DNA of 64,000 bases from an uncultured Sphingomonas sp. GTDB lineage: Bacteria; Pseudomonadota; Alphaproteobacteria; Sphingomonadales; Sphingomonadaceae. The notes under the pieces were generated by a model. It worked only from the letters and a program-made list of their open reading frames with translations, was not told the DNA's origin and searched no databases. Shown here one piece after another: positions 27,597-38,379 of the stretch; position 1 is the first letter of the stretch, and each line of letters opens with the position of its first letter. Where the stretch lies: contig NZ_CAJYQD010000022.1 in assembly GCF_913776855.1 (NCBI RefSeq), forward strand, positions 1 to 64,000. The letters run 5' to 3'. The translations under genes and the position numbers were made by a program.

Positions 27597-28880
27597 TCAG
27601 CCGTCGCCCAGCCGTTCGATGTCGGCACCGACCGCCTGCAGCTTTTCCTCCAGCCGCTCATAGCCGCGATCGAGGTGATAGACGCGGCTGACCGACGTCT
27701 CGCCCTGTGCCGCCAGACCCGCGATGATCAGGCTCATCGACGCGCGCAGGTCGGTCGCCATGACCGGCGCGCCGATCAAACCGGCAACGCCGCGCACCAC
27801 CGCCGACCGTCCGGTGACGGTGATGTCCGCACCCATCCGTGCCAGTTCCGGCACGTGCATGTAGCGGTTTTCGAAGATCGTCTCGGTCAGGACACTGGCG
27901 CCATCGGCACGGGTCAGCAGCGCCATAAACTGCGCCTGCATATCGGTGGCGAAGCCCGGATAGGGCGCGGTCGACAGATTGACCGGGCGGATATCGCCGC
28001 TCGCCTCTACGAATAACGAGGTCGCTTCCTCGCGTACCGCGACGCCCGCTTCGACCAGCGCGTCGATCGTCGCGCGCATGTCGCCCGGCACGACGTTGGC
28101 CAGTTCGACCGCGCCGCCGGTGATCGCGGCGGCACAGGCATAGCTGCCCGCTTCGATCCGGTCGGGCATGACGGCATAGGTCGCCCCGTGCAGCCGGTCG
28201 CGGCCCTCGATGGTCAGCGTGTCGCTGCCGATGCCGTCGATGACCGCGCCCATCGCGACGAGGCAACGGCACAGGTCGACGATCTCCGGCTCGCGCGCGG
28301 CGTTTTCGAGGACGCTGGTACCCTTGGCCAGCACGGCGGCCATCACCGCATTCTCGGTCGCGCCGACCGACACCACCGGGAAACGATAGCGCCCGCCTGG
28401 CAGGCGTCCGCCTGGTGCCGTCGCCTTCACATAACCCGCCGCCAGTTCGATCTCGGCACCTAGCGCCTCCAGCGCCTTCAGGTGCAGGTCGATCGGGCGG
28501 TTGCCGATCGCGCAGCCGCCGGGCAGCGACACCGTCGCCTCGCCCGCGCGCGCGACCAGCGGCCCCAGCACGAGGATCGACGCGCGCATCTTGCGCACGA
28601 TGTCATAGGGGGCGACGGTCGAGGTCAGCCGCTGGCCGCGCATCGTCATCACGCGGCCGAACTCGCTGGGATGCGATCCCTCGATCGTGGTCGACACGCC
28701 GAACTGGTTGAGCAGGTGGCCGAAGCTGTCGACGTCCGCGAGGCGCGGCAGGTTGCGCAGCGTCAGCGGCTCCTCGGTCAGCAGCGCACACGGCAGCAGC
28801 GTGAGTGCGGCGTTCTTGGCCCCGGAAATGACGATGCGGCCGGACAGGCGATTGCCGCCGCGAATGACGATACGATCCAT
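27597..28880 (-). CDS. murA: UDP-N-acetylglucosamine 1-carboxyvinyltransferase
   Basis: MurA catalyses the first committed step of peptidoglycan synthesis, adding enolpyruvate to UDP-GlcNAc. The 427-residue protein has Lys22 (SGAKNAAL), the active-site Cys123 in [12 protein letters not shown] (target of fosfomycin in this family), and [14 protein letters not shown]. Length is typical (about 420-430). It lies 48 nt after the DJ-1-like gene on the same strand. Confidence 0.98.
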   Translation of the reverse strand: MDRIVIRGGNRLSGRIVISGAKNAALTLLPCALLTEEPLTLRNLPRLADVDSFGHLLNQFGVSTTIEGSHPSEFGRVMTMRGQRLTSTVAPYDIVRKMRASILVLGPLVARAGEATVSLPGGCAIGNRPIDLHLKALEALGAEIELAAGYVKATAPGGRLPGGRYRFPVVSVGATENAVMAAVLAKGTSVLENAAREPEIVDLCRCLVAMGAVIDGIGSDTLTIEGRDRLHGATYAVMPDRIEAGSYACAAAITGGAVELANVVPGDMRATIDALVEAGVAVREEATSLFVEASGDIRPVNLSTAPYPGFATDMQAQFMALLTRADGASVLTETIFENRYMHVPELARMGADITVTGRSAVVRGVAGLIGAPVMATDLRASMSLIIAGLAAQGETSVSRVYHLDRGYERLEEKLQAVGADIERLGDG

Positions 28881-28928
28881 GCTCCAGCTTCTAGTGGGTA
28901 CGCGAGGGGGCGCAAGAGGCGTGGCGGA

Positions 28929-29546
28929 TCAGGCCGCTGCCGCCGGCCCCGCAACGAACGGCGCGATTACGCCGAGCGCGCGGTCGACCGACGCCGCCTT
29001 TTCACCGACCGGCGCGACATAATGGATCGCCGCCTCTGCATCAGCCAGCGAGCCGCCGCGCGCGATCATCCATGCCGCCAGATATTGCGACGCCATGCAG
29101 CCGCCGGCAGTGGCGACATTGCCGTGTGCGACAAACGGCGCATCGATGACCTCGACGCCAGCCTCCACGACCCATGGCTTCGTCGTCAGGTCGGTGCAGG
29201 CAGGCAGGTCGCCGATCCGGCCCAGCTTCGCCAGCAGCAGCGTACCCGAACATTGCGCCCCGATCAGCTGGCGCGCGGGGTCGAGCGCGAGCTGGGCCAG
29301 CAGATCGGCATCGGCGGCAATCTCGCGTGTGCGGATGCCGCTGCCGATCAGCACTGCGTCCGCATCGCGGGCGAAGGCGAGCGGACGCTGGCGGTGGATG
29401 GTGACGCCATTCATCGACGTCACCTCCTCGGTGGGCGAGGTGATGTACGCGGTCCAGCCCTGTGGCCGCATCCGGTTGAGGATGCCCGCCGCGATGAACG
29501 AATCGAGTTCGTTGAACCCGTCAAAGGTCAGGACCGCGATCTGCAT
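28929..29546 (-). CDS. DJ-1/PfpI-family protein
   Basis: The protein (205 aa) has the class I glutamine amidotransferase-like fold with the conserved cysteine at residue 99 in the elbow GAQCSGTLLL and a nearby TKPWVVE/AHGNVATAGGC segment. Such proteins include glyoxalases, isonitrile hydratases and stress proteins; the InhA-like or GATase-1 regulator type (start MQIAVLTFDGFNELD) fits best. Start at 29546 chosen because the canonical beta strand begins there. Unknown substrate. Confidence 0.85.
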   Translation of the reverse strand: MQIAVLTFDGFNELDSFIAAGILNRMRPQGWTAYITSPTEEVTSMNGVTIHRQRPLAFARDADAVLIGSGIRTREIAADADLLAQLALDPARQLIGAQCSGTLLLAKLGRIGDLPACTDLTTKPWVVEAGVEVIDAPFVAHGNVATAGGCMASQYLAAWMIARGGSLADAEAAIHYVAPVGEKAASVDRALGVIAPFVAGPAAAA

Positions 29547-29663
29547 TCGGCCAGTCCTATCGGGTGGAATCGAATGTGCAACCGGTCGCGGCGTGCTCCC
29601 GGCGACTGTTCCAGTTATCGCCGGCCCCCGGCCACGTGACAAAGGTTCAGCGAGGCCCGCGCC

Positions 29664-30014
29664 TCAAGCCTTTTCCAGCGTGCATTGCAGCGGATGCTGG
29701 TTCTGGCGGGCGAAGTCCATCACCTGCGCGACCTTCGTCTCCGCGACCTCGTAGGTAAAGACGCCGCAGACGCCGACGCCGCGCTGGTGGACGTGCAACA
29801 TTACCCGCGTCGCTTCCTCCATGCTCATGCGGAAGAAACGTTGCAGGCACAGGACGACGAATTCCATCGGGGTATAATCGTCGTTCAGCATCAGGACGCG
29901 GTACGGCGTCGGTTTCTTGACGCGGGTCTGGGTCGCGACGCCAATTCCGGTCGCGTGATCGTCGTCATGGTCGCGGTCGTCACCGGCCATCGGGATGCTG
30001 TGCTGTCGAGACAT
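29664..30014 (-). CDS. clpS: ATP-dependent Clp protease adaptor ClpS
   Basis: ClpS binds N-degron substrates and hands them to ClpAP. The 116-residue protein has an acidic, flexible N-terminal extension ([12 protein letters not shown]) and the core [33 protein letters not shown] and AETKV, which form the N-degron pocket (Asn-Asp, Met and His positions visible). The ATG at 30014 is likely, with ATG 29990 as an alternative. clpA is not in the window. Confidence 0.95.
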   Translation of the reverse strand: MSRQHSIPMAGDDRDHDDDHATGIGVATQTRVKKPTPYRVLMLNDDYTPMEFVVLCLQRFFRMSMEEATRVMLHVHQRGVGVCGVFTYEVAETKVAQVMDFARQNQHPLQCTLEKA

Positions 30015-30087
30015 GTCGCCGCAAAATATGGCATTGCCGGGGGACAGGGCAAGGGGGTGCGGCACCGGACGATACCGCCCATCATGC

Positions 30088-30119
30088 AAAAAGGGCGACC
30101 GCTCGCGCGATCGCCCCTT
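30088..30119 (-). terminator. Rho-independent terminator of the phasin gene
   Basis: On the minus strand GGGGCGA pairs with TCGCCC across a GC-rich loop (30093-30098 with 30111-30117, one bulge) and a run of five U follows. It starts about 25 nt after the phasin stop. Confidence 0.75.
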
Positions 30120-30144
30120 CCGTCCGTGTCGGTGAACCGACCGC

Positions 30145-30939
30145 TTACGCGGCGGTCTTCACCTTGTCGGCGGCAACCGCGACGCGGTTGCTGATCGGCT
30201 GCGCGGCGTCGCCGGCCAGCTTGATCATCATTTCGGTGGTCTTCGACGCTTCGGCGACGAACGAGTCGAACGACTGGCGCACGAAGTCCGACTGGAGCTT
30301 CATGAACTCGGTCGGCGACTTGACCGACGCCAGCGTCTTGGCGGTCGAGGTCGCGTGCTCGAACGACTTGCGGCCATATTCGGCCATTTCCTGGCCCAGC
30401 GATTCGAGGCCCTTGGCGGCGATGCGGCTGGCTTCGACCATCGCTTCGATGTTGCCCTTGGCCATTTCGTTCATTTCCTCGAAGCCCTTGGCGCCCTTTT
30501 CCATGGCGGCCTTGGCCTTCTCGTTCATGTCGGCCATCATCGCCTGCGCCTTGTTGGCGGCGTTCTGGGTGGTGGCGGTCGCTTCGTTGGTGACGTCCAT
30601 GGTCTTTTCCTCGACTTGCGCGGTCACGGTCTCGACCGCCGCGGTGGTTTCCTCGACCGCGTTGTGCGCGGTTTCGACAACGGCTTCCGCCGCCTTGGCC
30701 ACCGGTTCCGCGACGGGCGCGGGATCGATGGCGGGTAGTTCAACCTTCAGAGGCAATTCGGTCGGCGCGGCCTTCGGCTCGGCGACGAACGGTACCGGCG
30801 GGACGTCCGCCTTTACCGGTTCGGCAACCGGCGCGGCCGGCATCGGTGCGGCAGCCTCGACCGGGGCGGTCGCGACTGGGCGGGTGGAACGGGAACTGGC
30901 GGGCTTGCGCGCGCCGGTCTTCGGACCTCTCGTGGCCAC
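30145..30939 (-). CDS. Phasin family protein
   Basis: Phasins coat PHA granules. The 264-residue product has a long Ala/Pro/Glu/Val-rich N-terminal region (about 15-110) and a C-terminal phasin helix bundle (about 115-264) with [20 protein letters not shown] and [17 protein letters not shown] prefer GTG at 30939 because GGAGGA lies 7 nt upstream; the ATG at 30954 has no ribosome-binding site and itself overlaps that one. The gene has its own promoter and terminator and sits just downstream of phaC. Confidence 0.9.
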   Translation of the reverse strand: MATRGPKTGARKPASSRSTRPVATAPVEAAAPMPAAPVAEPVKADVPPVPFVAEPKAAPTELPLKVELPAIDPAPVAEPVAKAAEAVVETAHNAVEETTAAVETVTAQVEEKTMDVTNEATATTQNAANKAQAMMADMNEKAKAAMEKGAKGFEEMNEMAKGNIEAMVEASRIAAKGLESLGQEMAEYGRKSFEHATSTAKTLASVKSPTEFMKLQSDFVRQSFDSFVAEASKTTEMMIKLAGDAAQPISNRVAVAADKVKTAA

Positions 30940-30974
30940 TCGGACTTCCTCCATCTAGTGCTGCTGCGATGCAC

Positions 30975-31003
30975 CAAATAGCGAATATCCATGACCGTTT
31001 CAA
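30975..31003 (-). promoter_or_regulatory. Candidate phasin promoter
   Basis: On the minus strand TTGAAA (31003-30998) and TATTTG (30980-30975) are spaced by 17 nt. It lies about 35 nt upstream of the GTG start and just downstream of the inverted repeat at 31014-31040. Confidence 0.45.
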
Positions 31004-31013
31004 GACGGAATTT

Positions 31014-31040
31014 GTGCAGCGCAACATAAATATGCTGCAC
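31014..31040. promoter_or_regulatory. Inverted repeat, candidate PhaR operator
   Basis: GTGCAGC and GCTGCAC form a perfect 7-bp inverted repeat with a 13-nt AT-rich centre, between phaC and the phasin gene. PhaR repressors are known to bind TGC/GCA-rich dyads in phasin promoters; a further GCTGCGATGCA lies near 30960. Assignment to PhaR is inference. Confidence 0.5.
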
Positions 31041-31054
31041 GTTTTCACCGGCAC

Positions 31055-32782
31055 TTAGCGCGTTCGCACATACTCGCCGGGTGCATCGCACAGTGCCGGT
31101 GCAGTGCCGCCGCCGGGCACACGCAGGCCCTTGGCTGGAACGGTCTTCCCATCGGCCGCCGCGATCCATGCCCGCCAGTCCGGCCACCAGCTACCCTTCG
31201 TCTCCGACGCACCCGCGATGAACGCCGCCAGCGATTCGGCGGGCGCATCGTTGGTCCAGTACTGATATTTCCCGGCCGAGGGCGGGTTTACCACACCCGC
31301 GATATGCCCCGACCCGGCCAGCACGAAGCGCAACGGGCCGGTGAAATGCTCGGTCACCTTCCACACGCTTTCGGGCGGCGCGATATGATCCTCGCGTCCG
31401 GCCTGAATATAGGCGGGGGTCTTCACCGTGGTCAGGTCGATCGGCACGCCATCGACTATCATCGATCCGGGCTGCGCCAGCCGGTTGTCGCGGTAGAGAT
31501 CGGTCAGATAGCCTAGATGCCAGTTCGCCGGCAGGTTGGTGACGTCGGCGTTCCAGTGAAGCAGGTCGAACGGCGCGTAATCGTTGCCGAGCAGATAGTT
31601 GTTGGTGACATAGTTCCAGATCAGGTCGCGGCCGCGCAGCAGGTTGAACGTCGCCGCCATGTAGCGCCCGTCGAGATACCCGTCCTTGCCCACCTGCCGG
31701 ATCAGGCCCAGCTGTTCATCGTCGACGAACAGCGACAATTCGCCGGCATCGGCAAAATCGACCTGCGCGGTGAAGAACGTGGCGGTGGCGACCTTCGCCG
31801 CCTCGCCGCGCGCCGTCAGCAGCGCCAGCGTCGCGGCCAGCGTCGTGCCCGCGACGCAATAGCCGATGGTATGGACCGACTCGACGCCCAGCAGGTCGCG
31901 CACCGTGTCGATCGCGTCGACCTGTCCGCGCACGACATAATCGTCCCACGTCACGTCCTTCATCGACGCATCGGCCGATTTCCACGACACGACGAAGACG
32001 CTCAACCCCTGTTCCACCGCCCAGCGGATAAAGCTCTTCTCGGGCGTCAGGTCGAGGATGTAGAAGCGGTTGATCCACGGCGGAAAGATCAGCAGCGGGA
32101 TCGCCCCGACCTTTTCGGTGGTCGGCGCATAGTGGATCAGTTCGTAGAGCGGCGTGCGTTTCACGACCTTGCCCGGTGTCGTCGCGACGTTGCGGCCCAG
32201 TTCGAACGCGCTGGTGTCGCTCTGCGTCATCTGGCCCTTGGCCATGTCGGCCAGCATATTCTGCAGGCCCTTCAGCAGGTTCTCGCCGCGGGTCTCGATG
32301 ATTTTTTCGACGACTAGCGGGTTGGTTGCGGGAAAATTGGTCGGGCTCATCGCATCGATCAGCCCGCGCGTCGCGAAACGAAGCTGTTCCTTCTGCTTGC
32401 CCTCCACGCCGTCCAGCGCATCGACGCTTTTCAGCATATGGTCAGCGACCAGGAAATAGCTCTGCCGGATGAAGGCAAAGAGCGGGTCGTCATGCCATTG
32501 CTTGGCCTTGAAGCGCCGGTCGCGGGCGCGCTCGGGCGATTCCTCGACCGGGGTGGCATTGGCGGGGTCGAGGAATCGCTGCCACAGCTTCATCGTATCG
32601 GCCCAGAAATCGCTCTGCGCCTTCAGCATACCGGTAGGATCGGGGATCGCCGGGGTCCGCTCCAGCAGGTCGATGCCCTGTTCGAGCATCATCTGCTGCG
32701 CCCGGCCCAGCATCTGGGTCCAGTGCTGCAAATCCTCCAGCGACATGGACGGGGCCGGCGGCGTATTCGACTCGGCGGTCAT
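31055..32782 (-). CDS. phaC: Class I polyhydroxyalkanoate synthase
   Basis: PhaC polymerises 3-hydroxyacyl-CoA into PHA at the granule surface. The 575-residue protein has the catalytic triad Cys309 (GYCVAGT), Asp465 (GREDHIAP) and His493 (GSGHIAG). The lipase-like box has Ala where many class I enzymes have Gly (GYCVGG). The PhaC N-terminal domain (about 1-200) is present. ATG at 32782 has CAGGAG 6-7 nt upstream. Divergent from the aminotransferase across 75 nt; phasin follows after its own promoter. phaA and phaB are not in the window. Confidence 0.96.
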   Translation of the reverse strand: MTAESNTPPAPSMSLEDLQHWTQMLGRAQQMMLEQGIDLLERTPAIPDPTGMLKAQSDFWADTMKLWQRFLDPANATPVEESPERARDRRFKAKQWHDDPLFAFIRQSYFLVADHMLKSVDALDGVEGKQKEQLRFATRGLIDAMSPTNFPATNPLVVEKIIETRGENLLKGLQNMLADMAKGQMTQSDTSAFELGRNVATTPGKVVKRTPLYELIHYAPTTEKVGAIPLLIFPPWINRFYILDLTPEKSFIRWAVEQGLSVFVVSWKSADASMKDVTWDDYVVRGQVDAIDTVRDLLGVESVHTIGYCVAGTTLAATLALLTARGEAAKVATATFFTAQVDFADAGELSLFVDDEQLGLIRQVGKDGYLDGRYMAATFNLLRGRDLIWNYVTNNYLLGNDYAPFDLLHWNADVTNLPANWHLGYLTDLYRDNRLAQPGSMIVDGVPIDLTTVKTPAYIQAGREDHIAPPESVWKVTEHFTGPLRFVLAGSGHIAGVVNPPSAGKYQYWTNDAPAESLAAFIAGASETKGSWWPDWRAWIAAADGKTVPAKGLRVPGGGTAPALCDAPGEYVRTR

Positions 32783-32857
32783 TTTCTTCTCCTGAAGGCA
32801 GGCGGGCCTACCCGTTAGTTGCTTCCTAGCGTAAGGACCGCCGGGAAAGGAACGAGA

Positions 32858-34069
32858 ATGTCCGACGAATTCTACCGCATGAAGCGCCTGCCCCCCTATG
32901 TCATCGCCGAAGTGAACGCGATGCGGGCGGCCGCGCGTGCCGGTGGCGAGGACATTATCGACCTCGGCATGGGCAATCCCGACCTGCCGCCGCCCGACCA
33001 CGTCATCGAAAAGCTGGTCGAGGTCGCGCGCAAGCCCTCGGCGCATGGCTATTCGCAGTCGCGGGGCATTCCGGGCCTGCGCAAGGCACAGGCGAATTAT
33101 TACGGTCGCCGCTTTGGCGTCGATATCGATCCCGACAGCGAGGTCGTGGTGACGATGGGGTCGAAGGAGGGGCTGGCCAGCCTCGCCACCGCGATCACCG
33201 CGCCCGGCGACGTCATCCTCGCCCCCAATCCCAGCTACCCGATCCATATGTTCGGCTTCATCATCGCCGGCGCCACGATCCGCGCGGTGCCGACGACCCC
33301 TGACGAGCATTATTTCGAAAGCCTCGAACGCGCGATGGCGTTCACCGTGCCCAAGCCCAGCGTGCTGGTGATGGGATATCCGTCGAATCCGACCGCCGAG
33401 GTCGTCGACCTCGCCTTTTACGAACGAGTGGTGGCGTTCGCGAAGGAACATGGGCTGTGGGTCATTTCCGACCTCGCCTATTCCGAACTCTACTATGACG
33501 GTTGCCCCACCCCTTCCATCCTGCAGGTGCCGGGCGCGAAGGACGTCGCGATCGAGTTCACTTCCCTTTCCAAGACCTATTCGATGGCCGGCTGGCGGAT
33601 GGGCTTCGGCGTCGGCAACAAGAAGCTGATCGCGGCGATGACGCGGGTGAAGTCGTATCTCGACTATGGCGCGTTCACCCCGATCCAGGCGGCGGCGTGC
33701 GCCGCGCTCAACGGCCCGCAGGATATCGTCGAGAAGAACCGCCAGCTATACCACAAGCGCCGCGACGTGCTGGTCGAGAGTTTCGGGCGGGCCGGATGGG
33801 ACATCCCCTCGCCGCGCGCGTCGATGTTCGCCTGGGCGCCGCTGCCGCCGGCGCTCGCCCATCTTGGGAGCCTCGAATTCGCCAAGCAGTTGCTGACCGA
33901 GGCCAAGGTCGCGGTCGCACCGGGCGTCGGCTATGGCGAGAATGGCGAAGGCTATGTGCGGATCGCGATGGTCGAAAACGAACAGCGGCTGCGCCAGGCG
34001 GCGCGCAACGTGAAGAAATATCTCCAGTCGATGGGGGTCAATACGCCGGCGGGGCGGAACGCGGGGTAG
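32858..34069 (+). CDS. alaC: PLP aminotransferase, AlaC-like
   Basis: The fold-type I aminotransferase (403 aa) resembles E. coli AlaC (glutamate-pyruvate transaminase) more than aspartate aminotransferases: RLPPYVIAEVN start, EDIIDLGMGNPD, the PSNPTAE loop, and the PLP Lys239 in SLSKTYSMAGWRMGFG. The ATG at 32858 is preceded by AAGGA. It may also be annotated as an LL-diaminopimelate aminotransferase-type protein. It ends just before three REP copies. Confidence 0.85.
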   Translation: MSDEFYRMKRLPPYVIAEVNAMRAAARAGGEDIIDLGMGNPDLPPPDHVIEKLVEVARKPSAHGYSQSRGIPGLRKAQANYYGRRFGVDIDPDSEVVVTMGSKEGLASLATAITAPGDVILAPNPSYPIHMFGFIIAGATIRAVPTTPDEHYFESLERAMAFTVPKPSVLVMGYPSNPTAEVVDLAFYERVVAFAKEHGLWVISDLAYSELYYDGCPTPSILQVPGAKDVAIEFTSLSKTYSMAGWRMGFGVGNKKLIAAMTRVKSYLDYGAFTPIQAAACAALNGPQDIVEKNRQLYHKRRDVLVESFGRAGWDIPSPRASMFAWAPLPPALAHLGSLEFAKQLLTEAKVAVAPGVGYGENGEGYVRIAMVENEQRLRQAARNVKKYLQSMGVNTPAGRNAG

Positions 34070-34089
34070 GGCCTGCCCGGCACCATCCT

Positions 34090-34230
34090 ACCCCCGCGCA
34101 GGCGGGGTCCCAGCAGGATGTGCCAGGTGCCTTGCTTCGTCGCTGCCGAACCCCCGCGCAGGCGGGGGTCCAGGGTTGGAAGACGCGGCGGCTGGTCCGT
34201 GCGGCTCTGGATCCCCGCCTGTGCGGGGAT
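34090..34230. repeat. Cluster of three REP palindromes
   Basis: Copies at 34090-34108, 34150-34169 and 34211-34230 (the last in inverse orientation with ATCCCCGC/GCGGGGAT arms) occupy the 239-nt gap downstream of the aminotransferase gene. Same family as 2329-2348 and 52841-52860. The spacings are unequal and the intervening DNA is unrelated, so it is not a CRISPR. Confidence 0.85.
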
Positions 34231-34308
34231 ACGGCATGAGCGGCTCGGCGGCTGGAACCCCGGCCGCTTCCCGACGCTATATGCGGCAACGCAAACCGGA
34301 GCGCATCC

Positions 34309-34707
34309 ATGACCAGCCTGCCCCTCGAACTCACCCTGCTCGGGTGGTCGGTCGTACTGCTGGTGATCGCGATCATGCTGCAAGGGCAACTAGCCACGCG
34401 CGAACTGGGTGTCGGGTGGAACGCCGGCCCGCGCGACGGCGACCAGCATCCCAAGGGCGCGCTGGCCGGTCGGGCGCAACGGGCGCTCGACAATTTCAAG
34501 GAAAGCTACCCCGCCTTCATCGCGCTTGCGCTGGCACTCGCCATCAGCGGGCGGACCGGCGGGTTGGGTGCGATCGGCGCGATGCTGTGGTTCGGCGCGC
34601 GGATCGTCTATCACCCGCTCTACCTGTTCGGGGTGCCCTATGTCCGCAGCCTGGTGTGGGTCGCCTCGATGTTCGGGTTGCTGCTGATGCTGATCCGCCT
34701 GCTGTGA
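34309..34707 (+). CDS. MAPEG-family membrane protein
   Basis: This 132-residue protein has four hydrophobic helices and the MAPEG (eicosanoid and glutathione metabolism) pattern: a first helix LLGWSVVLLVIAIMLQG, a loop with RAQRALDNFKESYPAF, and a third-helix ARIVYHPLYLFGVPYVRS. Bacterial members are mostly uncharacterised, some with glutathione transferase activity. Single gene, preceded by REP elements. Confidence 0.9.
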   Translation: MTSLPLELTLLGWSVVLLVIAIMLQGQLATRELGVGWNAGPRDGDQHPKGALAGRAQRALDNFKESYPAFIALALALAISGRTGGLGAIGAMLWFGARIVYHPLYLFGVPYVRSLVWVASMFGLLLMLIRLL

Positions 34708-34808
34708 CAAGCATGGCTTGATCGGCCCCATATTTTCCTCGCTACGCACCGCCGCGCGGCTGTCGCACGCCATGGCGCCCGGCATTCCGCCTGGGCGGAG
34801 TCGTCGGC

Positions 34809-35093
34809 ATGTTCGTGTTCAAGGGTCTTGAGAGCCACCCGCGCAGCTTCGTGAAGGCGGTATCGTGGCGCACCGTGGGATCGATCGATACCTTCGTGCT
34901 GGGGCTGTTCTTCTCCGGATCGGCCAAGCTCGCCGGGGCGATCGCCGGGACCGAGGTCATCACCAAGATCCTGCTGTTCTATTTTCACGAACGCGCCTGG
35001 TCGCTGGTGCGGTGGGGCCATCGCACCGATGCGACAGCGGAAGCCGCGCCGGACGACGAAGCGGCTCCCGAAGCCCTGCCCACCACCGGCTGA
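34809..35093 (+). CDS. DUF2061 small membrane protein
   Basis: The 94-residue protein contains two hydrophobic segments and the DUF2061 pattern SHPRSFVKAVSWRTVGSIDTF, a short GAIAGTEVITKILLFYFHERAWS region and an acidic C-terminal tail. Function of the family is unknown; members are sometimes fused to CysC/CysN. It is convergent with the HxlR gene, which ends 7 nt after it. Confidence 0.88.
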   Translation: MFVFKGLESHPRSFVKAVSWRTVGSIDTFVLGLFFSGSAKLAGAIAGTEVITKILLFYFHERAWSLVRWGHRTDATAEAAPDDEAAPEALPTTG

Positions 35094-35100
35094 TCCGGGG

Positions 35101-35571
35101 TCAGTCGCGCAAGACGTCCGCTTCGAGCGCCCAGAGCAGGTCGCTCTTGTCCAGCACCCGGCCGTCATGGCTGTGGACCGCGACCGTCGCGATCGGTCGA
35201 CGGTCGCGCGCATCGACCAGGATCGGCGTCGCCGCCACGCCGGTTTCCCATCGTTCGCCCCATTGGCGCAGCGCGACCATCGTCGGCAGCAGCGCCCGTC
35301 CCTTTTCGGTCAGGCGATATTCGATCTTGCGCCGGTCCGCCGCGACCGCACGCCGTTCGAGGATCCCATGCCCGACCAGCCGCGACAGCCGGTTGGCCAG
35401 GATGTTGCGCGCGATGCCCAGTTCCGACTGGAACTCCTCGAAATGACACAGGCCGTTGAACGACCCGCGCAGGATCAGGAACGACCAGCGTTCGCCCATC
35501 GCCTCCAGCGCGGCGGGCAGGCTGCACCGGTTGGCCAGTTCGCGCAGCGGTTCTCTGAGGGTCGTCGTCAT
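35101..35571 (-). CDS. HxlR-family winged-helix regulator
   Basis: The protein (156 aa) has the HxlR pattern: CSLPAALEAMGERWSFLILRGSFNGLCHFEEFQ, split as the cysteine, the GERWSFLILR helix and the LGIARNILANRLSRLVGHGILERR recognition helix and wing (each shorter motif visible). A C-terminal extension of about 60 residues (DARDRRPIATVAV) carries an extra domain found in larger HxlR members. The first conserved Cys16 may sense thiol-reactive or oxidised compounds. Start at 35571 chosen; divergent from the small secreted protein gene across 134 nt. Confidence 0.9.
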   Translation of the reverse strand: MTTTLREPLRELANRCSLPAALEAMGERWSFLILRGSFNGLCHFEEFQSELGIARNILANRLSRLVGHGILERRAVAADRRKIEYRLTEKGRALLPTMVALRQWGERWETGVAATPILVDARDRRPIATVAVHSHDGRVLDKSDLLWALEADVLRD

Positions 35572-35651
35572 TCGAAACAGCCTAGCCCAATGTGACAGCA
35601 AGGGAAATAGCACCGATTTCGCGGCTGCAGCAAAGATAGTCATTTGCAACT

Positions 35652-35663
35652 TACATCGATGTA
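35652..35663. promoter_or_regulatory. 12-bp palindrome, candidate HxlR operator
   Basis: TACATCGATGTA, a perfect dyad in the divergent region between the HxlR gene and the small secreted protein gene, 42 nt before the latter's ATG. Overlaps the AT-rich TATATTAG patch. Confidence 0.4.
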
Positions 35664-35705
35664 TATTAGCTGCGGCATCGACGAATCGACCGCTGGAGAC
35701 GCGCC

Positions 35706-36011
35706 ATGAAGACTTTCGCCCTGCTCGCCGCCGCCGCCATGACCCTGCCCCTCGCCGCCACGGCGCAGCCGGTCCGCGGCTATGCGGCGGTGCCCGCCGT
35801 TGCCCCCACGATCGCCGCGATGATGACGCGCAGCACGCCGTGGAAGTGCGCGGGCGATCGCTGCGTCACCAACCGGACCGAGGGCAGCCCGCTGACCATG
35901 TGCCAGCTCGCGGCGAAGGAACTGGGCACCCTGACCACCTTCACCGCCAATGGCGAGGCGTTCGCCGCCGAACAGCTCGCCAAATGCAACACCCGCGCCA
36001 AGAGTGCGTGA
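35706..36011 (+). CDS. Small secreted Cys-containing protein (CC_3452-like)
   Basis: The 101-residue protein has a clear signal peptide (MKTFALLAAAAMTLPLAATAQP) and four cysteines in the pattern TPWKCAGDRCVTN ... MCQLAAKELG ... LAKCNT. This matches the small CC_3452-type family in Caulobacter and sphingomonads, of unknown function. Two disulfides in the periplasm are likely. It may be regulated by the divergent HxlR protein. Confidence 0.8.
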   Translation: MKTFALLAAAAMTLPLAATAQPVRGYAAVPAVAPTIAAMMTRSTPWKCAGDRCVTNRTEGSPLTMCQLAAKELGTLTTFTANGEAFAAEQLAKCNTRAKSA

Positions 36012-36063
36012 GGCGCATTAAAAACGGTTGCAATGCACGACCACCCCGCTCCATCTAGATTCC

Positions 36064-38154
<2,091 letters not shown>

Positions 38155-38250
38155 GCGGCGGACGATCGTCGCCGTCATCGTCGCGAACGGGCGATCGTGG
38201 CGTCCGCAGCCGGACACTGGTCTTGTCACACAGAAAAATCGAAACGCCAC

Positions 38251-38327
<77 letters not shown>

Positions 38328-38379
38328 TTGGCCGTGGAGGCACGCGCCTAGCAAAGGTCGCGTGGCATTGCCAGCCGTT

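Noticed and set aside
30164..30958. Plus-strand frame of 264 codons antisense to the phasin gene
   Set aside because: Its serine-rich, signal-like look comes from the reverse complement of Ala/Glu/Lys codons; no start signal and the phasin reading is strongly supported.
34090..34230. CRISPR-like array of three palindromes
   Set aside because: Repeats are 20-nt REP units with unequal spacing, mixed orientation and unrelated flanks, and occur singly elsewhere; no cas genes.
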